Source: an uncultured Blautia sp. (GTDB taxonomy: Bacteria; Bacillota; Clostridia; Lachnospirales; Lachnospiraceae). From it: DNA of 9,995 nucleotides. The stretch is from contig CAKSAW010000036.1 of NCBI GenBank assembly GCA_934437695.1, forward strand, positions 1-9,995, read 5' to 3'. Positions within the stretch are counted from its first letter, which is position 1, and every line of letters starts with the position of its first letter. The notes under the pieces were generated by a model that had not been told where the DNA came from, made no database searches, and saw only the letters and a list, made by a program, of their open reading frames with translations. Position numbers and translations under genes: made by a program. Below are positions 1 to 6,482 of this stretch, in pieces.

Positions 1-845
1 TCATTTACACCGATACGTTTTACAGGTACAGGTGCTTTTTCAGACAGGCATTCGCATACAGCTCCGCCAAGTCCGCCGATCACAGAATGTTCTTCTACAG
101 TTACAATTTTACCTGTTTCTTTGGCAGCTGCAACTACAAGTTCCTCATCCAGAGGTTTAATTGTGTGGATATTGATTACTTTTGCATCTACACCATCTGC
201 TGCAAGCTTCTCTGCTGCTTCAAGAGCAGGAGCTACGCAAAGACCGTTTGCGATGATTGTAAGGTCTTTTCCCTCACGAAGGACAATACCTTTACCTAAT
301 TCAAATTTATAATCCGGTCTGTCATTGATAACAGGAACTGCCAGACGTCCAAATCTCATATATACAGGTCCAACATGCTCATAAGCTGCTTCTACCATAG
401 CTTTTGCTTCGATATCATCAGAAGGGCAGGCAACAACCATTCCCGGAATTACTCTCATAAGAGCAAAATCCTCACAGCACTGATGAGTAGCACCATCTTC
501 ACCTACAGAGATTCCACCGTGAGTAGCACCAATCTTTACATTGATCTTCGGATATGCGACAGAGTTACGAACCTGCTCAAAAGCACGTCCTGCTGCAAAC
601 ATAGCAAATGTACTGGCAAAAGGAACTTTTCCTGTTGTAGCCAGACCTGCAGCAATACCCATCATATTGCACTCGGCAATACCACAGTCAATATGACGTT
701 CCGGAAATTCTTTTTTGAACACACCTGTCTGAGTAGCTGCAGCAAGGTCAGCGTCCAGAACAACCAGGTTCTCATGTTTCTTACCTAATTCAACCAGTGC
801 AGCACCGTAGCTTGCTCTTGTTGCGATCTTCTTTACTTCTGACAT
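1..845 (-). CDS. Transketolase, C-terminal subunit (partial, 3' end outside window)
   Basis: This is the C-terminal half of a split transketolase, the thiamine-diphosphate enzyme that moves two-carbon ketol units between sugar phosphates in the non-oxidative pentose phosphate pathway. I translated 281 codons from the ATG at 845; the frame is open to the window edge and probably lacks about 30 residues, since such subunits are usually near 310. Residues 55-60 read GIAECN, holding the conserved cofactor-activating glutamate (Glu58) of the pyrimidine-binding domain. The later stretch with IKPLD near 229-233 and EEHSVIGGLGG near 251-261 is the typical transketolase C-terminal domain. A Shine-Dalgarno-like AAGGTAGGTG precedes the ATG. 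The start lies 13 nt inside the upstream N-terminal subunit gene, so translation is probably coupled and gives equal amounts of both chains. Fully cytoplasmic; no signal peptide. Confidence 0.95.
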   Translation of the reverse strand, partial: MSEVKKIATRASYGAALVELGKKHENLVVLDADLAAATQTGVFKKEFPERHIDCGIAECNMMGIAAGLATTGKVPFASTFAMFAAGRAFEQVRNSVAYPKINVKIGATHGGISVGEDGATHQCCEDFALMRVIPGMVVACPSDDIEAKAMVEAAYEHVGPVYMRFGRLAVPVINDRPDYKFELGKGIVLREGKDLTIIANGLCVAPALEAAEKLAADGVDAKVINIHTIKPLDEELVVAAAKETGKIVTVEEHSVIGGLGGAVCECLSEKAPVPVKRIGVN

Positions 846-1672
846 AATGCTTCACCTACCTTTTCTAAGTCTGCCATTGCCTGTGCATACTGCTCATCAT
901 TTGGAGCTTTGCCATGCCATCCGGCCTGGTTTTCCATGAAGGAAACGCCTTTTCCTTTAACAGTTTTCATAATGATTGCTGTAGGCATTCCTTTGGTAGC
1001 CTTAGCTTCATCAAAAGCTGCCTTTAACTGATCCATATCATTTCCGTCTGCAACATTGATCACATGGAAGTTAAATGCTTCAAATTTCTTATCGATCGGG
1101 TATGGAGAACATACATCGTCAATCTTACCATCGATCTGAAGTCCGTTGTTGTCTACGATCACTACAAGGTTGTCCAGTTTTCTGTGTCCTGCGAACATAG
1201 CAGCTTCCCACACCTGACCTTCCTGTATCTCACCGTCACCTAATAAGGTATATACACGATAGCTTTCGTTGCTTAATTTAGCAGAAAGTGCCATACCTGT
1301 TGCTGCAGAGATTCCCTGTCCAAGAGAACCGCTGGACATATCAACACCCGGGATATGTTTCATATCCGGATGTCCCTGTAAATAAGAACCAAGATGACGA
1401 AGAGTCTTCAGGTCTTCTTTCGGGAAAAATCCTCTTTCTGCAAGTGCAGAATAGTATCCTGGTGCTGTGTGGCCTTTGGAAAGTACAAAACGGTCACGAT
1501 CAGCTTTCTTAGGATCCTTAGGATCAATGTTCATTTCTTCAAAATATAAGTATGTGAATACATCTGCTGCAGACAGAGATCCGCCCGGATGTCCTGCTTT
1601 TGCAGCATGTACTGCTGTAACGATGTCTTTGCGGACTTCGTTTGCAATTTTCTGAAGTTCTAATTTTTCCAT
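833..1672 (-). CDS. Transketolase, N-terminal (ThDP-binding) subunit
   Basis: This 279-residue protein is the diphosphate-binding half of a split transketolase and should pair with the C-terminal subunit encoded next to it. The thiamine-diphosphate signature is clear: GDG at 145-147 and NN at 175-176. Other family motifs are GHPGG at 27-31, SKGHTAP at 65-71, GHPD at 100-103, SGSLGQG at 114-120 and GWHGKAP at 251-257, whose histidines line the substrate and cofactor site. Length is normal for split subunits. The ATG at 1672 is preceded by TAAGGAG with 11 nt spacing. The TAA of that sequence is the stop codon of the upstream transaldolase gene, so the two genes are tightly coupled. The assignment to transketolase rather than the related DXP synthase or E1 subunits rests on the motif set and on the transaldolase neighbour. 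Confidence 0.96.
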   Translation of the reverse strand: MEKLELQKIANEVRKDIVTAVHAAKAGHPGGSLSAADVFTYLYFEEMNIDPKDPKKADRDRFVLSKGHTAPGYYSALAERGFFPKEDLKTLRHLGSYLQGHPDMKHIPGVDMSSGSLGQGISAATGMALSAKLSNESYRVYTLLGDGEIQEGQVWEAAMFAGHRKLDNLVVIVDNNGLQIDGKIDDVCSPYPIDKKFEAFNFHVINVADGNDMDQLKAAFDEAKATKGMPTAIIMKTVKGKGVSFMENQAGWHGKAPNDEQYAQAMADLEKVGEALCQK

Positions 1673-1687
1673 TATGGTAAATTCTCC

Positions 1688-2341
1688 TTATTCGCCGAAT
1701 ACTGCTTTATAATCTTTCTGGAATTTCTCAATACCTGCATCTGTCAGAGGATGTTTTGTCATCTGTACGATTACATTGTACGGAACAGTTGCAATGTCAG
1801 CACCTGCAAGTGCGCAGTCTGTTACATGAATCGGATTTCTTACGCTTGCAGCAATAATCTCTGTCTCGATTCCTGCTACTTCGAAGATCTCAGCAATCTC
1901 ACGAATCAGATCTACACCTCTTGTGGAGATGTCATCAAGTCTTCCAAGGAATGGAGATACATATGTAGCACCTGCCCTTGCTGCCAGAAGTGCCTGATTA
2001 GCTGTGAAGATCAGTGTAACATTTGTCTTGATTCCTTCTGCATTCAGAACTTTAACTGCTTTCAGACCTTCTACTGTCATAGGGATCTTAACGATCATAT
2101 TTGGATGGATTGCTGCAATCTCACGTCCTTCTTTGATCATACCTTCAGCGTCTGTTGTAGTAGCTTTAACTTCCCCGCTGATCGGTCCGTCTACGATAGA
2201 TGTAATCTCTTTGATCACTTCTTTGAAATCTCTTCCTTCTTTTGCGATAAGGGATGGATTTGTTGTAACACCACAGATCACACCCATATCGTTAGCTGCC
2301 TTAATATCTTCTACCTTTGCTGTGTCAATAAAAAATTTCAT
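1688..2341 (-). CDS. Transaldolase (TalC/FSA-like small family)
   Basis: A 217-residue TIM-barrel class I aldolase that transfers dihydroxyacetone units between sugar phosphates. The Schiff-base lysine is Lys85 in VKIPM, and Asp6 and the GVTTNPS motif (24-30) are in place. The family includes fructose-6-phosphate aldolase (FSA) and true transaldolase. In Escherichia coli FSA the discriminating residues are Gln59 and Tyr131, whereas transaldolases carry Glu and Phe. Here SGEVKA gives Glu57 and SPFLGR gives Phe131, so I favour transaldolase. The frame extends 19 codons upstream, but I chose the ATG at 2341: it has AGGAGG 8 nt before it, homologues begin MKFFIDTA, and the upstream ATG lies inside a promoter -10 box. 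First gene of the operon with both transketolase subunits, so the product set covers the non-oxidative pentose phosphate pathway. Confidence 0.93.
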   Translation of the reverse strand: MKFFIDTAKVEDIKAANDMGVICGVTTNPSLIAKEGRDFKEVIKEITSIVDGPISGEVKATTTDAEGMIKEGREIAAIHPNMIVKIPMTVEGLKAVKVLNAEGIKTNVTLIFTANQALLAARAGATYVSPFLGRLDDISTRGVDLIREIAEIFEVAGIETEIIAASVRNPIHVTDCALAGADIATVPYNVIVQMTKHPLTDAGIEKFQKDYKAVFGE

Positions 2342-2349
2342 GTTCCTGT

Positions 2350-2355
2350 CCTCCT
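2350..2355 (-). promoter_or_regulatory. Ribosome binding site that fixes the transaldolase start
   Basis: The minus strand reads AGGAGG followed by eight bases and the ATG at 2341. No comparable site precedes the in-frame ATG at 2398. Confidence 0.85.
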
Positions 2356-2396
2356 GATTTTGTTTTTTATAATCGCTCATTTGATTTGATGATTCC

Positions 2397-2424
2397 ATTA
2401 TAGCAAACTTTACAGTACGGTCAA
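2397..2424 (-). promoter_or_regulatory. Promoter P1 of the transaldolase-transketolase operon (extended -10)
   Basis: On the minus strand, -35 TTGACC (2419-2424) and -10 TATAAT (2397-2402) are separated by 16 bp, and the -10 is preceded by TGC, an extended -10 element. Transcription would start near 2390, leaving a leader of about 49 nt with the AGGAGG site. The match to the sigma-A consensus is strong; activity is inferred. Confidence 0.75.
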
Positions 2425-2436
2425 GTACAACGAAAT

Positions 2437-2461
2437 ATTATTAATAATTTTTCTATTAATA
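2437..2461. promoter_or_regulatory. Candidate operator: two adjacent A/T palindromes downstream of P2
   Basis: ATTATTAATAAT (2437-2448) is a perfect 12-bp palindrome, and TATTAATA (2454-2461) is a perfect 8-bp palindrome whose centre is 15 bp away. They occupy roughly +1 to +25 relative to the predicted P2 start and lie just upstream of the P1 -35 box. That is a plausible place for a repressor. The region is A/T-rich, so chance palindromes are possible. Confidence 0.4.
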
Positions 2462-2468
2462 ATTAAAT

Positions 2469-2497
2469 ATTTTATTAACTTATCATCCTTTTGTCAA
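2469..2497 (-). promoter_or_regulatory. Second promoter P2 of the same operon
   Basis: On the minus strand, -35 TTGACA (2492-2497) and -10 TAAAAT (2469-2474) are separated by exactly 17 bp. Predicted start is near 2462, directly at the edge of A/T palindromes that would then sit in the first 25 transcribed bases. It could be an alternative to, or regulated alongside, the closer promoter at 2397-2424. Confidence 0.65.
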
Positions 2498-2587
2498 AAC
2501 AGGTTCTCTTTTCAGAAACACAAAAGCTCTTTTGAAGTATCCCACCTGTACGCTTTCGTCATATTTTCATGAAACATCTTCAAAATT

Positions 2588-2599
2588 ATTATTAATAAT
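2588..2599. repeat. Repeat copy of the A/T palindrome next to the regulator stop codon
   Basis: ATTATTAATAAT recurs exactly, and 16 bp (2587-2602) match 2436-2451 without a mismatch. The two centres are 151 bp apart. It could be an auxiliary operator. On the minus strand the same bases can also form a 9-bp A/U-only hairpin ending in UUUU (2582-2602), which would be a weak terminator for the regulator gene. Confidence 0.35.
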
Positions 2600-2618
2600 T
2601 TTCATTCGGCGTATTTAA

Positions 2619-3710
2619 TTATTTTTTAGTTTTTACATACCCCGTAGTGCGTCTTGCTATCAGCTTAGGGGTATATTCAATATTATAGAGACTGACAGGA
2701 GCAGAATCTGTAAGAAAACGATCCTGGGCATCAATCTTGCGAAAGATAATATCGCAGGCATCCCTGCCTTTGAGTGCCACAAAATGATCAATGGTCGTAA
2801 GAGATATCTTACGTATCCCCGAATAAAAAATATTATCACACCCGATCACTGAAACATCTCTCGGTACATGGATCCTGGCTTCATGCAAAGCATCCAGCGC
2901 ACCAATAGCCATCATATCATTCTGTCCTGCAATGGCTGTGAATTTCCTTCCTTCATTCAGAAGCTCCATGGTAAGTTCATATCCCATGGAGTATTCAGAA
3001 TCCATTCTGGGAATCTGCATATCGATCGCCTCATCTGCAGCTTTGATGATCACATGATCCTTCAGACCTTCTTTTTCAAACTCTCTGACAAAACCATTTA
3101 CACGTTTTGTCCTCTGCCATTGTCTCCTTGTCAGGGGCGGAGTGATAAACGCTACATCTCTGTGCCCCAGATCAAGCAAATGTCTTGCCATTATCCTGCC
3201 CACAACCGTATTATCCTGATTAATGGCATCTACAGTTGTTGTTTTTTCTTTATTACTGATAATAACCAGCGGGATTGTCCGTGCCAGTTCCTCTACCTGC
3301 TGCTGAAAATCCGGATTTGGATTACAGCTGTAGATAATGCCCTGCGGCTCTATTGTGCCCATCATACGCAGATATTTTTCTTCAAGGCGGGGATCTCTCT
3401 GCGTATTACAGATAAAAACCCCATATCCCTGTTTATTCGCCACTGCTTCAATCCCCTGAAGCAGAAGTACATAATACGGACTTGTCAGTGTAGGGCAGAA
3501 AACAACGATCAGTTTTTCTTTCCGGCTGTCTTTTTTATTTTTACGGCCAGGAAGATGATACCCCAGCTCACTGGCTGCCTGCTCTACCTTCTCCACGGTT
3601 TCCCTTGAAAAAGAAACATTGTATTTCTTATTCAGGATCATGGAAACAGTTGCCTGTGAAACTCCTGCCTTCCTTGCCACATCAGAAGAAGTTGCTTTCT
3701 TTTTAGACAA
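2619..3710 (-). CDS. LacI/GalR-family transcriptional regulator
   Basis: A DNA-binding regulator with an N-terminal LacI-type helix-turn-helix (about residues 6-26, with VARKAGVSQATVSMILN) and a periplasmic-binding-protein-like sensor domain from about residue 65 to 345. The sensor contains typical PYY, GIEA, GHRDVAFI and DVSVIGCDN segments. The longest frame begins GTG at 3716, but AGGAGG is directly adjacent to that GTG. The TTG at 3710 has proper 6-nt spacing, so I place the start there, giving 363 residues. The linker is unusual: after LGYH the usual family PN..A..L hinge pattern is replaced by a run of Lys/Arg (about residues 54-67). The gene lies 40 nt after recR without a visible terminator and 277 nt before the transaldolase operon, which it probably controls. 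The effector cannot be read from sequence; a sugar or sugar phosphate is likely. Confidence 0.9.
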   Translation of the reverse strand: MSKKKATSSDVARKAGVSQATVSMILNKKYNVSFSRETVEKVEQAASELGYHLPGRKNKKDSRKEKLIVVFCPTLTSPYYVLLLQGIEAVANKQGYGVFICNTQRDPRLEEKYLRMMGTIEPQGIIYSCNPNPDFQQQVEELARTIPLVIISNKEKTTTVDAINQDNTVVGRIMARHLLDLGHRDVAFITPPLTRRQWQRTKRVNGFVREFEKEGLKDHVIIKAADEAIDMQIPRMDSEYSMGYELTMELLNEGRKFTAIAGQNDMMAIGALDALHEARIHVPRDVSVIGCDNIFYSGIRKISLTTIDHFVALKGRDACDIIFRKIDAQDRFLTDSAPVSLYNIEYTPKLIARRTTGYVKTKK

Positions 3711-3716
3711 AGTCAC

Positions 3717-3722
3717 CCTCCT
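3717..3722 (-). promoter_or_regulatory. Ribosome binding site that selects a TTG start for the LacI-type regulator
   Basis: AGGAGG on the minus strand abuts the in-frame GTG (zero spacing), which is too close for initiation. It stands 6 nt before the in-frame TTG at 3710, which is a normal distance. Confidence 0.75.
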
Positions 3723-3750
3723 TTTTCAGATCATCCTTATCCGGTAACTG

Positions 3751-4350
3751 TTAAAGTTCTACACGACCCTCAAGAGCGCGCAGCAAAGTAACCTCATCAA
3801 TATATTCCAGATCTCCGCCTACAGGAACACCACTTGCGATTCTGCTGACTTTGATCCCCGTAGGTTTGATCAGCTTACTGATATACATTGCTGTTGTCTC
3901 CCCTTCCAGACTGGAGTTGGTTGCAATGATCACTTCTTTTACCTCATCTTTTGCCAGACGCTGCATAAGCTCTTTCAGCTTAATGTCATCCGGTCCAATC
4001 CCCAACATGGGAGAGATCGCACCATGAAGAACATGATAAACACCGTCAAATTTTCCTGTCTTTTCATACGCAGCAAGATCTCTTGTATTTTCTACCACCA
4101 TGATTACTGAATGATCTCGCCTGTCATTGCTGCAGATCGGACAGATTTCTTTATCTGTCAGAGTACAGCAGCATTTACAGTACTGCACATTCTCTCTTGC
4201 ATTAACAATAGATGCGGTAAGCTGCTGCACCTGATCCTTCGGCATATTCATAATATGAAATGCCAGCCTCTGTGCAGACTTCGCACCAATTCCCGGAAGA
4301 TGGGAAAGCTGCTCGATCAGCTTATTGATATGACTGCTGTAGTATTCCAT
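3751..4350 (-). CDS. recR: Recombination mediator protein RecR
   Basis: RecR (199 residues, the family's normal size) forms a ring-like clamp that works with RecO, and with RecF, to load RecA onto gapped single-stranded DNA. Visible parts in order: an N-terminal helix-hairpin-helix with LPGIGAKSAQRLAFHI (18-33); a four-cysteine zinc finger with Cys58, Cys61, Cys70 and Cys73; a Toprim domain starting with VVENTRD (85-91) and including ATNSSLEGETTA (143-154); and a C-terminal segment with PVGGDLEY and ALEGR. The usual ATNPxxEGE has Ser in place of Pro, probably minor. Its ATG shares one base with the TGA stop of the preceding ebfC gene (TGATG), so translation is coupled. It is the third gene of the dnaX-ebfC-recR cluster. 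Confidence 0.97.
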   Translation of the reverse strand: MEYYSSHINKLIEQLSHLPGIGAKSAQRLAFHIMNMPKDQVQQLTASIVNARENVQYCKCCCTLTDKEICPICSNDRRDHSVIMVVENTRDLAAYEKTGKFDGVYHVLHGAISPMLGIGPDDIKLKELMQRLAKDEVKEVIIATNSSLEGETTAMYISKLIKPTGIKVSRIASGVPVGGDLEYIDEVTLLRALEGRVEL

Positions 4351-4706
4351 CAGAATGGAAGACCTCCGCCAAGTCCGCCCAGACCACCTGTCAGTTTGGA
4401 CATAACAGCTGCAGATTCCTCCTCAACCTTGCGAAGCGCTTCATTTGTTGCTGCAACGATCAGATCCTCCAGCATTTCAATATCGTCCGGATCTACAACC
4501 TCTTCCTGAAGTTTTACTTTTGTCACTTCTCTTTTACCGGAAATAGTTACCTCTACAGCACCACCGCCTGCAGTAGCTGTAAATTCTTTTTCCTCCAGGG
4601 CTTTCTGGTTTTCTTCCATCTGACGCTGCATTTTCTGCGCCTGTTTCATAAGGTTATTCATATTTCCCGGCATGCCCATTCCCGGGAATCCTCCACGCTT
4701 TGCCAT
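4350..4706 (-). CDS. Nucleoid-associated protein, YbaB/EbfC family
   Basis: A 118-residue YbaB/EbfC-family protein. Characterised members are small dimeric DNA-binding proteins with tweezer-like shape that coat the nucleoid; the precise role in this organism is not known. The sequence has a Gly/Met-rich N-terminus (residues 5-16), a charged helical segment suited to coiled-coil formation ([20 protein letters not shown], 18-37), the conserved core [15 protein letters not shown] (47-61), VVDPDD, and a C-terminal Gly-rich tail. A strong AAGGAGG lies 8 nt before the ATG. It sits between dnaX (49 nt upstream) and recR (1-nt overlap), the classic arrangement of this family across bacteria, which supports the assignment strongly. 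Confidence 0.95.
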   Translation of the reverse strand: MAKRGGFPGMGMPGNMNNLMKQAQKMQRQMEENQKALEEKEFTATAGGGAVEVTISGKREVTKVKLQEEVVDPDDIEMLEDLIVAATNEALRKVEEESAAVMSKLTGGLGGLGGGLPF

Positions 4707-4755
4707 TATGGTATCCTCCTTGTTATAGTTATTGTCATTTTTACGGTTTCACTCA

Positions 4756-6369
4756 TTATTTCTCAGTTTCATCAGGATCTTCTTCTATGACAACATCCAT
4801 ATGGATATTATCTCTGATTGCCTGATCCACCGTAATATTTGCCAGATTTGTATGCTGATGCTTATCTGCCACCAGCATCTGGATTTCTACAGTTTTTCCT
4901 GTCTGAGCGGCAATGATATCCTGAAGTTCTTTCTTTGCCTCCGGGTTATCCACATAAGACTGCCCCAGGAAATCCTGGAATTCCACATAAAGCACCGGTT
5001 CTCCTGTTTCACCGTTATACTTCGGAACAGATTTCTGAAGCATCTGTTTGAACATCCCCGTTGTCTGTCCTGTGATCACTCTCCAACCTGCCACAATCTT
5101 CTGCAGATCCTCTGGCGCTGCTTTTGCCGGCGATTTCTCTGCTGCTTTATTAAACATTCCGGTCTCTGTGACCGACTGGCCCGTTTTCTGCTGAACAATC
5201 ACCTGCTGCACCGGGCGCTCATCCATCCGCTGTTCCAGTACACGCAATCTGTCCAGAACAGAATCCAGATTTGTCTCCATTGCAGGACGACACAGCTTGA
5301 TCAGTGCAATCTCCACAAGAACCCTCTTCTGAGTTGCATACCGGATCTGATTGGACAAGTCTGAAAAAATACGGATATACCGCATTAATGTCTCCACATC
5401 CAGCATAGTACTTTCTTCCTTCAGAAGCTTCATATTCTCAGATGAGACATCGATTGCTTCCTCCGGATCCTCAGATGTTTTTACCAGAAGAAGATTTCTC
5501 ATATACCAGGTAAAATCCCCGACAAACTGACTCAGTTCTCTGCCGCCTACGATCAGTTCTTCCAGAATGTGGATAGAACCTGTCACATCGCCCCGGATAA
5601 CCTTTCGCAAGAGCTTGCTGAAAACTTCTGTATCAACAGCTCCCAGCACTTCCAGGACCTTATCATAAGTAAGTTCCTGTCCCAGATAAAACGCAATACA
5701 CTGGTCAAGAAGGCTCAAAGCATCTCGCATAGAACCATCTCCTGCTTTTGCCACATAGCGTACTGCTTTCTCTTCAGCAGATACACCTTCAACCTTAAGC
5801 AGTTCATCCAGTCTTGCAGCTATCGTATCTATGGTGATCCTGTGAAAATCATATCTCTGACATCTGGACAAAATCGTGATCGGAATCTTATGCGCCTCTG
5901 TGGTTGCCAGGATAAACATAACATAAGACGGCGGTTCTTCCAGAGTTTTCAAAAGCGCATTAAATGCGCCTGTGGAAAGCATATGAACCTCATCTATAAT
6001 GTATACTTTATATTTACCCTCTGTAGGGCGGTAAGAAACCTCTTCTCTGATCTCACGGATATTATCTACACCATTGTTGGATGCAGCATCAATCTCGATC
6101 ACATTCATAGCAGTTCCTGCCTGAATTGCCTTACACATGGCACATTCATTACAGGGACTGCCATTTACGGGATGCTCACAATTAACTGCTTTCGCCAGGA
6201 TTTTGGCTACTGTAGTTTTACCGGTTCCTCTGGTACCGCAGAACAGATATGCATGACCAATACGATTATGTTTTATCTGATTCGTCAGAGTAGTTACTAT
6301 ATGATCCTGACCCTTAACATCTGCAAAATTATCCGGTCTGAATTTTCTGTAAAGAGCAGTATAACTCAT
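4756..6369 (-). CDS. dnaX: DNA polymerase III subunit gamma/tau
   Basis: The AAA+ clamp-loader subunit of the replicative DNA polymerase III holoenzyme, which loads the sliding clamp in an ATP-dependent way. With the ATG at 6369 it has 537 residues. Walker A is GTRGTGKTT (45-53). The zinc module cysteines are Cys64, Cys73, Cys76 and Cys79. Walker B is IIDEVHM (124-130), sensor 1 is LATTE (154-158), the SRC arginine-finger motif is 168-170, and sensor 2 is GDGSMRDALSLLDQ (about 210-223). The frame extends two codons to a TTG at 6375, but AGGAG stands 7 nt before the ATG and only 1 nt before the TTG; homologues also begin MSYxALYR. I found no A AAA AAG slippery heptamer, so a frameshift-made short gamma form is not evident. 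It heads the dnaX-ebfC-recR cluster. Confidence 0.97.
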   Translation of the reverse strand: MSYTALYRKFRPDNFADVKGQDHIVTTLTNQIKHNRIGHAYLFCGTRGTGKTTVAKILAKAVNCEHPVNGSPCNECAMCKAIQAGTAMNVIEIDAASNNGVDNIREIREEVSYRPTEGKYKVYIIDEVHMLSTGAFNALLKTLEEPPSYVMFILATTEAHKIPITILSRCQRYDFHRITIDTIAARLDELLKVEGVSAEEKAVRYVAKAGDGSMRDALSLLDQCIAFYLGQELTYDKVLEVLGAVDTEVFSKLLRKVIRGDVTGSIHILEELIVGGRELSQFVGDFTWYMRNLLLVKTSEDPEEAIDVSSENMKLLKEESTMLDVETLMRYIRIFSDLSNQIRYATQKRVLVEIALIKLCRPAMETNLDSVLDRLRVLEQRMDERPVQQVIVQQKTGQSVTETGMFNKAAEKSPAKAAPEDLQKIVAGWRVITGQTTGMFKQMLQKSVPKYNGETGEPVLYVEFQDFLGQSYVDNPEAKKELQDIIAAQTGKTVEIQMLVADKHQHTNLANITVDQAIRDNIHMDVVIEEDPDETEK

Positions 6370-6376
6370 GAACAAA

Positions 6377-6381
6377 CTCCT
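6377..6381 (-). promoter_or_regulatory. Ribosome binding site that fixes the dnaX start
   Basis: AGGAG on the minus strand is 7 nt upstream of the ATG at 6369, against only 1 nt from the in-frame TTG at 6375. Confidence 0.8.
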
Positions 6382-6395
6382 ATCTTATTATCACA

Positions 6396-6429
6396 GCCGC
6401 CGCGGAAAAATTCCCGCGGCGGTCTTTTT
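6396..6429 (+). terminator. GC-rich hairpin in the dnaX leader, built like a plus-strand terminator
   Basis: CCGCCGCGG (6397-6405) pairs perfectly with CCGCGGCGG (6414-6422) across an 8-nt loop. On the plus strand an extra G-U pair closes the base, and TCTTTTT (6423-6429) follows, so it meets the rules for an intrinsic terminator reading plus. On the minus strand the stem is followed by TGTGATAATAAG with no U-tract. Both neighbours (phosphofructokinase and dnaX) are minus-strand genes. The predicted dnaX start point near 6431 puts this hairpin at the very 5' end of dnaX mRNA. It may therefore stop antisense transcripts, stabilise or control the dnaX leader, or both. Confidence 0.75.
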
Positions 6430-6437
6430 ACATCCAT

Positions 6438-6466
6438 ATCTTATATGAAAGGTATCTCTCAGTCAA
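6438..6466 (-). promoter_or_regulatory. Promoter of the dnaX-ebfC-recR cluster
   Basis: On the minus strand, -35 TTGACT (6461-6466) and -10 TAAGAT (6438-6443) are separated by 17 bp. The predicted start is near 6431, giving a leader of about 62 nt that carries the GC-rich hairpin and the AGGAG site. Confidence 0.65.
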
Positions 6467-6482
6467 GTACTGTTTAATTTAA

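Noticed and set aside
1751..2389. 212-codon plus-strand frame antisense to the transaldolase gene
   Set aside because: Cys-rich translation is the usual shadow of a real gene on the opposite strand; the minus-strand transaldolase motifs are unambiguous.
2545..2565. Catabolite-responsive element (cre) near GAAAGCG upstream of the transaldolase operon
   Set aside because: Only the central part resembles the consensus; several outer positions mismatch, so it is not supportable.
4756..6369. Programmed frameshift site in dnaX
   Set aside because: I looked for an A AAA AAG-type slippery heptamer on the minus strand and saw only shorter A-runs without a following stem of note.
5569..6477. 302-codon plus-strand frame antisense to dnaX
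   Set aside because: Shadow of the well-supported dnaX gene; no family features and it runs through the dnaX promoter and leader hairpin.
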